Assembly (NCBI GenBank): GCA_902495155.1
Contig: CABUWD010000070.1
Span: forward strand, 1 to 11,161
Reading direction: 5' to 3'
From: an uncultured Collinsella sp.
Lineage (GTDB): Bacteria > Actinomycetota > Coriobacteriia > Coriobacteriales > Coriobacteriaceae
DNA: 11,161 bases
Shown: in pieces, positions 7,162 through 11,161 of the stretch
How the letters are laid out: each line of letters starts with the position of its first letter
Numbering within the stretch: the stretch's first letter is position 1
Position numbers and translations under genes: made by a program
Notes under the pieces: model-generated
Database searches by the model: none
What the model was told of the DNA's origin: nothing
What the model saw: only the letters and a program-made list of their open reading frames with translations

Positions 7162-7203
7162 AACGGTATTTTTTCTCCGATAAACGGTATTTATGCGGTA
7201 CTT
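7162..7203. repeat. Phased AACGGTATTT repeats upstream of the PTS promoter
   Basis: AACGGTATTT occurs twice exactly (7162-7171 and 7183-7192), with a degenerate third copy TGCGGTACTT (7194-7203). The starts are 21 and 11 bp apart, so all three face the same side of the helix. Their position just upstream of the -35 hexamer suggests binding sites for an activator. The regulator is not identifiable from this window. Confidence 0.4.
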
Positions 7204-7248
7204 AGGGACGTTCCTTTTCTGCCGGCACCCGGGGACACTCCTTGCTCT

Positions 7249-7311
7249 GGTGCATTGGGGACAGGTTTGTTTGCACCAGGTCGGTGCAGATTAACCTGGC
7301 CCCATTGCGCC
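7249..7311. repeat. REP-like nested palindrome downstream of the flavodoxin-ferredoxin gene
   Basis: Outer arms 7249-7267 and 7293-7311 match at 16 of 19 positions. Inside them, TGCACC (7272-7277) and GGTGCA (7283-7288) form a second perfect stem. GGGGACA-type phrases continue on the left (7201-7240). This nested form is typical of REP/MITE elements mobilised by IS200-like (Y1) transposases. It may also terminate or stabilise the transcript of the gene ending at 7325. A 12-bp piece, GGTGCATTGGGG, recurs in inverted orientation at 8186-8197. Confidence 0.55.
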
Positions 7312-7324
7312 AATTTCGTATGCG

Positions 7325-8086
7325 CTAGATGAAGAGCTCGCATTCCTTCCGCACGACGCAAACCTTGCTCAGCATCTGGGAAACAGCGGATAGTTTGCTG
7401 GAATCAAGCTTGCGAGCACCTCGCGGACATACGGCGATGCAGCGCATGCAGGAGATGCACGCCTCGCCAGCTGCTCGTTTGGGGTCACCCTTGTCGATAG
7501 CACAAACGGGGCACGCCGCGGCGCATGCACCGCAGGAGACGCAATCCTCTGTTGCCTCGGGCGCCATGCGGTGACCTCCAGCTTGTTTATAAGGACGATT
7601 GCCGGGGATAGAGGGCTCGGACGCATCCTCAGCCAACAGCTTTTGCTGAATTTGCTGAGCAAACTCAGCAAGCTGCGCCGCATCCTGCGCATCCGGACGA
7701 CCGGCAGCAAACTGTCGCGCAATGGAATGTTCTGCAATGGCCGCAACTGCCGCGATCACCCGGAATCCCGCATGCTTCGCAACGTCCTCCAGCTCTACGA
7801 GCGTGTCCTCAAACGCGCGGTTTCCGTAGACGCACACCAGAACGGCCCGCGCTCCGTTGCCGTGAACCATGCCCAACCGGTCAGCCACCACAGCCGGGAT
7901 TCTACCGGCATACGCCGGCACAGAGATTACGGCCACGTCGTCCTCAGTCATCGAGACAGCGCTGAAATCTAGCCCGCTATCGGTCAGATCGACGGTAACG
8001 GTATTCTTGTCCAGTGCCCCGGCCACAAGGCCAGACACCTTCTGCGTTCCACCCGTCGGACTAAACACAATTTCGAATACGCTCAT
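7325..8086 (-). CDS. EFR1-type flavodoxin-ferredoxin fusion protein
   Basis: This 253-residue cytoplasmic electron-transfer protein has two parts. Residues 1-150 are a flavodoxin-like domain whose FMN phosphate loop is SPTGGTQKV (9-17), with a second conserved segment VPAYAGRIP (56-64). Residues 180-225 carry two [4Fe-4S] ferredoxin motifs, C182/C185/C188/C192 and C210/C213/C216/C220, each followed by Pro. The start ATG has GGGAGGG about 7 nt upstream. It stands alone: its upstream gap carries the repeats at 8171-8534, and the PTS operon downstream has its own promoter. The physiological partner is unknown. The name reflects domain architecture; no specific reaction can be assigned. Confidence 0.88.
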   Translation of the reverse strand: MSVFEIVFSPTGGTQKVSGLVAGALDKNTVTVDLTDSGLDFSAVSMTEDDVAVISVPAYAGRIPAVVADRLGMVHGNGARAVLVCVYGNRAFEDTLVELEDVAKHAGFRVIAAVAAIAEHSIARQFAAGRPDAQDAAQLAEFAQQIQQKLLAEDASEPSIPGNRPYKQAGGHRMAPEATEDCVSCGACAAACPVCAIDKGDPKRAAGEACISCMRCIAVCPRGARKLDSSKLSAVSQMLSKVCVVRKECELFI

Positions 8087-8144
8087 CGAGACACCCTCCC
8101 CCCTACGTTTGGCAACGCGTCAAGCCGTTTTCACATCCAGCCAG

Positions 8145-8150
8145 AGTATA
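8145..8150 (-). promoter_or_regulatory. Candidate -10 box for the flavodoxin-ferredoxin gene
   Basis: TATACT on the minus strand has one mismatch to TATAAT and lies about 60 bp before the start codon. No good -35 hexamer is found 16-18 bp upstream, which suggests dependence on an activator; the dyad at 8171-8199 is in the right place for one. Confidence 0.35.
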
Positions 8151-8170
8151 CGGCACGTGGGATCCCCATT

Positions 8171-8199
8171 TTGGTGCATCAAGCACCCCAATGCACCAA
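8171..8199. repeat. Perfect 9-bp inverted repeat upstream of the flavodoxin-ferredoxin gene
   Basis: TTGGTGCAT and ATGCACCAA flank an 11-bp spacer. The repeat lies about 20 bp upstream of the candidate -10 box and contains GGTGCATTGGGG (minus strand, 8197-8186), identical to 12 bp of the REP-like element at 7249-7260. It may be an operator, or the remnant of the same repeat family. Confidence 0.45.
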
Positions 8200-8223
8200 C
8201 CCTACGCTGTCTGCCTCTTCGTT

Positions 8224-8260
8224 TTGTATAAATTACGGTACAGATTGTATATATTTACGG
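8224..8260. repeat. Imperfect direct repeats, TTGTATA with ACGG
   Basis: TTGTATA-AATTACGG (8224-8238) and TTGTATA-TATTTACGG (8245-8260) start 21 bp apart, two helical turns. They form the most AT-rich patch of the gap between the helicase and flavodoxin genes. They may be protein-binding sites or part of a promoter; no gene starts close enough on the plus strand to use one. Confidence 0.35.
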
Positions 8261-8297
8261 GATACCGCCGTGTTCTCCCGAGGTACCCCATCCTGGC

Positions 8298-8534
8298 CCG
8301 TGCAAAAAACGGAGTATTCTGCAACGTGACCGCGCCAGCAATACCCCGAGCGGGCAAACCTTTAGGGCGCTGCGTCATTTTGGGTTCCGACATGGCGAGA
8401 ATGACGCGCCCCTGCTCCGGAAAACGACGAAATCTGACTCAGAACGCTCGCTAGGGATATCCGAAAGCCACCGTTGGCGACGTCAAATCATATGCAGACA
8501 ACTCGAACTGCAGAATACTCCAAAAAATGCACGG
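8298..8534. mobile_element. MITE-like segment bounded by 26-bp terminal inverted repeats
   Basis: The left end (8298-8323) is CCGTGCA, a 6-bp spacer, then GGAGTATTCTGCA. The right end (8509-8534) is its exact inverse outside the spacer, so 20 of 26 positions match, and only the A/T-rich spacers differ. The 237-bp segment has no credible gene and no target-site duplication that I can see. It could be a non-autonomous mobile element, or two divergently placed copies of a bipartite binding site. The rest of the 555-bp gene-free gap holds only the repeats and the terminator listed separately. Confidence 0.45.
8365..8411. repeat. Long bulged hairpin inside the inverted-repeat segment
   Basis: GCGTCATT (8372-8379) pairs perfectly with AATGACGC (8400-8407). 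The stem continues with GGGC (8365-8368) to GCCC (8408-8411) across a 3-nt bulge, giving 12 bp around a 20-nt loop. No U-tract follows on either strand, so it is not an obvious terminator. It may be part of a small RNA or of the element's secondary structure. Confidence 0.4.
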
Positions 8535-8642
8535 CGCACCCCATAGGACCCATTGCTGCATGGCGGAAAATAGGTCCTCAGCATCCCCCAGATGCATTCC
8601 CGAGAACATCACGTTTGAATTAGCGATGGACACGGCAAACAA

Positions 8643-8673
8643 AAGGGCCCGAGCGTTATTTGCTCGGGCCCTT
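8643..8673 (-). terminator. Intrinsic terminator of the DEAD-box helicase gene
   Basis: AAGGGCCCGAGC (8643-8654) pairs perfectly with GCTCGGGCCCTT (8662-8673) around a 7-nt loop. On the minus strand the stem runs into TTTTGTTT. It lies 32 bp after the helicase stop codon. Confidence 0.9.
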
Positions 8674-8705
8674 AGCTTGTCTCACGCTAGCGCGCGATGC
8701 GCATC

Positions 8706-10955
8706 TTACTTGCGCTTGCCGCCGCCGTCGCCGGGGCGACGGGAGCTGCCACCGCGCTTGCCGCCACGGCTGTTGCCGTAGCTGCCACGGTTATCGCGAC
8801 CGCCGGCACGGCCGCCACGGGAGCCGGCCTGGTTGCCGCCACGACCACCACGATAGCCGCCGCGACGCTCTTCGCGGGTATCGTCGTAGTTGCGCCAGTC
8901 ATCGCGACGATCGCGGCTGGCACGCGGGTCACGACGATCACGCGACTCGTTAGAACGACCAGCGCCGCCGCGGCCGCCATTGCCGCGAGCACCCTCGCGA
9001 CGCTCGCCGCCGCGGCTACCGCGCTCTTCAAAGCGCTTGCCGCCACGGGACTCACCGCCACGGGCAGTACGCTCACCGCGACCCTCGCCGCCGCGACGCT
9101 CATCACGGCCGCCGCGCTCGTCATCACGACCGGAACGCCGGCGGTCGCCCGCACCGCGCTTGCCACCGCGCGAACCGCGGCCCTCGTCCTCGCGCTCGAC
9201 ACGACGACGACCGCCGCGGTCCTCGTCCTCACGACGACGGCGGTGTGCCTCGCCCTGGAACTGCTTGGCACGACGCTCGGCACGGTTGCCGCGCGCAGGC
9301 TGCTCAGCGGCACCAGCACCGCCGCGCTCCTCGGCAGCTACCTCGCGAGCCACGCTCTCAACAGCCTCGTCCACGCGAGCCTGAACGCCCTCGCGCACGC
9401 GGGTCTTGCCGCCGCGCTTGGGACGGCTCGGACGCTCGCCGTCGCCGCGGCGCTCGTCGCGACCGCGGTTGGAACGACCGGCAACATCGCCGTAATCGTC
9501 GCCGTTGCGCTTGCCGTCGCGACGCGCCCGCTCAAGCTTCTTCTTGCTCTTGGACTTGCCGCGCTTGGTCTTCTTCTTCACCTTAAAGGCCGAAGGATCG
9601 CGCTCGGGGTCAACCGCGGGCGGATTGGGGCCCACATGCAGGTCGCCGGCGTCATAAATGTCGGCCGTCTTGTCCATGAGCTTCTCGATCTCGTAGAACT
9701 CATCGACGTCCTGCTCGGTCACAAACGTAATGGCCCAGCCCAGCTCGCCGGCGCGGCCCGTACGGCCAATGCGGTGGATATAGTCGGTCGGCTCGGCCGG
9801 CACGTCAAAGTTCACGACGTAGCGCACGTCGCTAATGTCGATGCCGCGGGCGAGAACATCGGTTGCCACCAGCACGTCGACGGTGCCGTCGCGGAAGGCC
9901 GAAAGGGCACGCTCGCGCTGGGCCTGGCTGCGGTTGCCGTGAATCGCGGCGGCCTTGATGCCCTTACGCTCCAGACGACGGCAGCAGCTGTCGGCGCGGT
10001 GCTTGGTGCGCATAAAGACGATGGTGCGCTCCGGGCCCTCCTTCTTGAGAAACTCGGGCAACAGGTTGTTCTTGGCCTCGATGGACACCGGGAATACAAA
10101 CTGGTCGACGGTGTCGGCGGTCGACGTAGCGGGCGCGATCTCCACGCGGGCCGGGTCGCTCACTAGATCGGTGATCTCGCCCACGGCCTCCTCGTCGAGG
10201 GTCGCCGAGAACAGCAGCGTCTGGCGCTCGGCCGGCGTCTCGCGCACAATGCGGCGGACGGCGGGCAAAAAGCCCATATCGAGCATGCGGTCGGCCTCGT
10301 CGAGTACCAGCACTTTGACCTCGCCCAGGTGGCAGGCACCCTGCTCGATCAGATCGACCAGACGGCCCGGCGTTGCGACCAGGATGTCGCAGCCGTACTT
10401 AAGTGCCGCGGTCTGCGGCTTGTAGCTCACGCCGCCCACGACGGTCACGGCAACATGGCCGGTGACGTCGGCGATTTTGCTTGCGACCTCGTCGATCTGC
10501 TGGGCAAGCTCGCGCGTAGGGGTGATGACGAGCATCACGGGGCCACGGCCGTTGCCCTCGGGCTTTTTAACACCGCGACGGCGGTTGCGGCCGCCGCGCT
10601 CGCGCACGGGTTTGGGAGGAGCGATGTGCTCCAGATTGTTCATGGTCGGCAGCAAAAAGGCAGCCGTCTTGCCGGTGCCGGTCTGAGCGGCGGCAAGCAG
10701 GTCGCGACCCTCGAGCACCACGGGGATCGAGCCGGCCTGAACGGGCGTGGGCGCCGTGTAGCCCAGGTTCTCGATAGCACGAAGCATCTCGTCGGAAAGC
10801 CCCAGCTCGTCAAAGGCGGGCAGGCTCTCGGTAGCGGACTCGACGGCCTGGGCAGCATTTGCCTCGTCGGCGGCATCGAAGGCAGCCTGGGTCATGGCCT
10901 CGCGGGTCTCGTCCAGAATCTCGGCGTCCGTGACGTCGGATACAGAATTACGCAT
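8706..10955 (-). CDS. DEAD-box ATP-dependent RNA helicase with long Arg/Gly-rich tail
   Basis: This 749-residue cytoplasmic RNA helicase remodels RNA duplexes, probably in ribosome assembly, RNA decay or cold adaptation. All core motifs are intact: Q motif (48-73), I AQTGTGKT (90-97), Ia PTRELAQQ (146-153), Ib TPGR (195-198), II DEAD (219-222), III SAT (250-252), IV VFMRTK (313-318), V ATDVLARGID (364-373) and VI HRIGRTGR (394-401). After the core, residues about 458-749 are a highly charged, Arg/Gly-rich, presumably disordered tail with many RGG-type repeats. A basic RG-rich segment (about 117-139) also interrupts the core between motifs I and Ia. The ATG at 10955 is chosen because AAGGAA lies about 10 nt upstream; a GTG at 10991 is in frame. 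The gene appears monocistronic. The family assignment is firm, but orthology to a particular E. coli helicase (CsdA, RhlE) cannot be settled here. Confidence 0.95.
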   Translation of the reverse strand: MRNSVSDVTDAEILDETREAMTQAAFDAADEANAAQAVESATESLPAFDELGLSDEMLRAIENLGYTAPTPVQAGSIPVVLEGRDLLAAAQTGTGKTAAFLLPTMNNLEHIAPPKPVRERGGRNRRRGVKKPEGNGRGPVMLVITPTRELAQQIDEVASKIADVTGHVAVTVVGGVSYKPQTAALKYGCDILVATPGRLVDLIEQGACHLGEVKVLVLDEADRMLDMGFLPAVRRIVRETPAERQTLLFSATLDEEAVGEITDLVSDPARVEIAPATSTADTVDQFVFPVSIEAKNNLLPEFLKKEGPERTIVFMRTKHRADSCCRRLERKGIKAAAIHGNRSQAQRERALSAFRDGTVDVLVATDVLARGIDISDVRYVVNFDVPAEPTDYIHRIGRTGRAGELGWAITFVTEQDVDEFYEIEKLMDKTADIYDAGDLHVGPNPPAVDPERDPSAFKVKKKTKRGKSKSKKKLERARRDGKRNGDDYGDVAGRSNRGRDERRGDGERPSRPKRGGKTRVREGVQARVDEAVESVAREVAAEERGGAGAAEQPARGNRAERRAKQFQGEAHRRRREDEDRGGRRRVEREDEGRGSRGGKRGAGDRRRSGRDDERGGRDERRGGEGRGERTARGGESRGGKRFEERGSRGGERREGARGNGGRGGAGRSNESRDRRDPRASRDRRDDWRNYDDTREERRGGYRGGRGGNQAGSRGGRAGGRDNRGSYGNSRGGKRGGSSRRPGDGGGKRK

Positions 10956-11161
10956 ATGTCGTTGTTCCTTATCTGCACGCGTTATGGGCACGGCATGCGG
11001 CCGCGCGGGCGTGCTTGGTAGTGCGCTAATACATACAAAAACGGGTGCGCACAGAGAGGACGTTGCTCAGCACGCTGGCGATCGCTTTGGCAGCCCTATC
11101 ACGCGCCGTCCAGACGCAGCAGCTCTAAGCGATGGAGCAGATTCGCCGCCGGTTAGTATAC
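10956..11161. other. Leader/upstream region of the helicase gene, no gene recognised
   Basis: This 206-bp stretch presumably holds the helicase promoter and a leader of uncertain length. GTGCGC (11021-11026) and GCGCAC (11047-11052) form a 6-bp stem around a 20-nt A/T-rich loop. TATTAG (11027-11032 on the minus strand) is a weak -10 candidate. I see no tRNA, credible ORF or convincing promoter pair; the window ends before any upstream gene. Confidence 0.3.

Noticed and set aside
7201..7320. Possible remnant transposase gene around the GGGGACA phrases
   Set aside because: No frame encodes a recognisable transposase fragment; only the palindromic repeat is supportable.
8202..8393. A 63-codon minus-strand open frame in the gene-free gap
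   Set aside because: It overlaps the direct repeats and the left terminal repeat, and its composition is not gene-like.
8451..8642. A 63-codon minus-strand open frame in the gene-free gap
   Set aside because: It spans the right terminal repeat of the 8298-8534 segment, has no clear ribosome site or homology that I recognise, and lies downstream of the helicase terminator.
8697..10166. A 489-codon plus-strand open frame rich in Ala and Thr
   Set aside because: It is the mirror image of the Arg/Gly-rich helicase tail, and the Ala/Thr runs follow from the complementary codons.
1..11161. CRISPR array, tRNA or rRNA genes
   Set aside because: No regularly spaced repeat-spacer units, cloverleaf arms or rRNA-like sequence were seen on either strand.

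Overview
All recognisable genes in this window lie on the minus strand. The coding DNA is GC-rich, with long antisense open frames and AT-richer intergenic gaps. The gene content is a gut-anaerobe set: a probable [FeFe] hydrogenase module, an alpha-glucoside phosphotransferase (PTS) operon, a flavodoxin/ferredoxin fusion and a DEAD-box RNA helicase with an Arg/Gly-rich tail. Together these suggest a strictly anaerobic actinobacterium of the Coriobacteriia, most likely Collinsella or a close relative. That placement is an inference from gene content and composition; no rRNA or other taxonomic marker is present.

Layout from right to left, which is the direction of transcription. (1) 8706-10955 encodes the DEAD-box RNA helicase, followed by a strong intrinsic terminator at 8643-8673. 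(2) 8087-8642 is gene-free. It holds a pair of 26-bp inverted repeats (8298-8323 and 8509-8534) that bound a MITE-like 237-bp segment with an internal hairpin, plus direct repeats and a dyad upstream of the next gene. (3) 7325-8086 encodes an EFR1-type flavodoxin-ferredoxin protein. A REP-like nested palindrome lies downstream (7249-7311). (4) 2494-6981 is a four-gene operon: PTS EIIA, BglG/LicT-type antiterminator, PTS EIICB and GH4 6-phospho-alpha-glucosidase. It has a recognisable promoter and a leader with two mutually exclusive structures (an antiterminator at 7062-7094 and a terminator at 7007-7069), and it ends in a hairpin at 2425-2460. (5) 1-2237 is a second operon: a NuoF-C-terminal/GltD-like fusion flavoprotein, then, overlapping it by 7 nt, the N-terminal part of a probable [FeFe] hydrogenase catalytic subunit cut off by the window edge.

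How the genes work together. The PTS operon should import and phosphorylate an alpha-glucoside (maltose or a sucrose isomer). EIIA passes phosphate to EIIB, EIIC translocates the sugar, and the GH4 enzyme cleaves the 6-phospho-alpha-glucoside to glucose-6-phosphate plus the other sugar. The antiterminator, sensing PTS phosphorylation through its two PRDs, would bind the leader RNA and allow transcription when substrate is present. The hydrogenase module probably couples H2 to a pyridine nucleotide through the GltD-like flavoprotein, as proposed for glutamate-synthase-linked (group A2) [FeFe] hydrogenases.

Points most worth a second look: the RNA switch at 7007-7094; a BglG-type switch driving an alpha-glucoside rather than a beta-glucoside operon; a Cys-to-Phe change at a cluster ligand in the hydrogenase fragment; the truncated NuoF domain in its partner; and the inverted-repeat element at 8298-8534.
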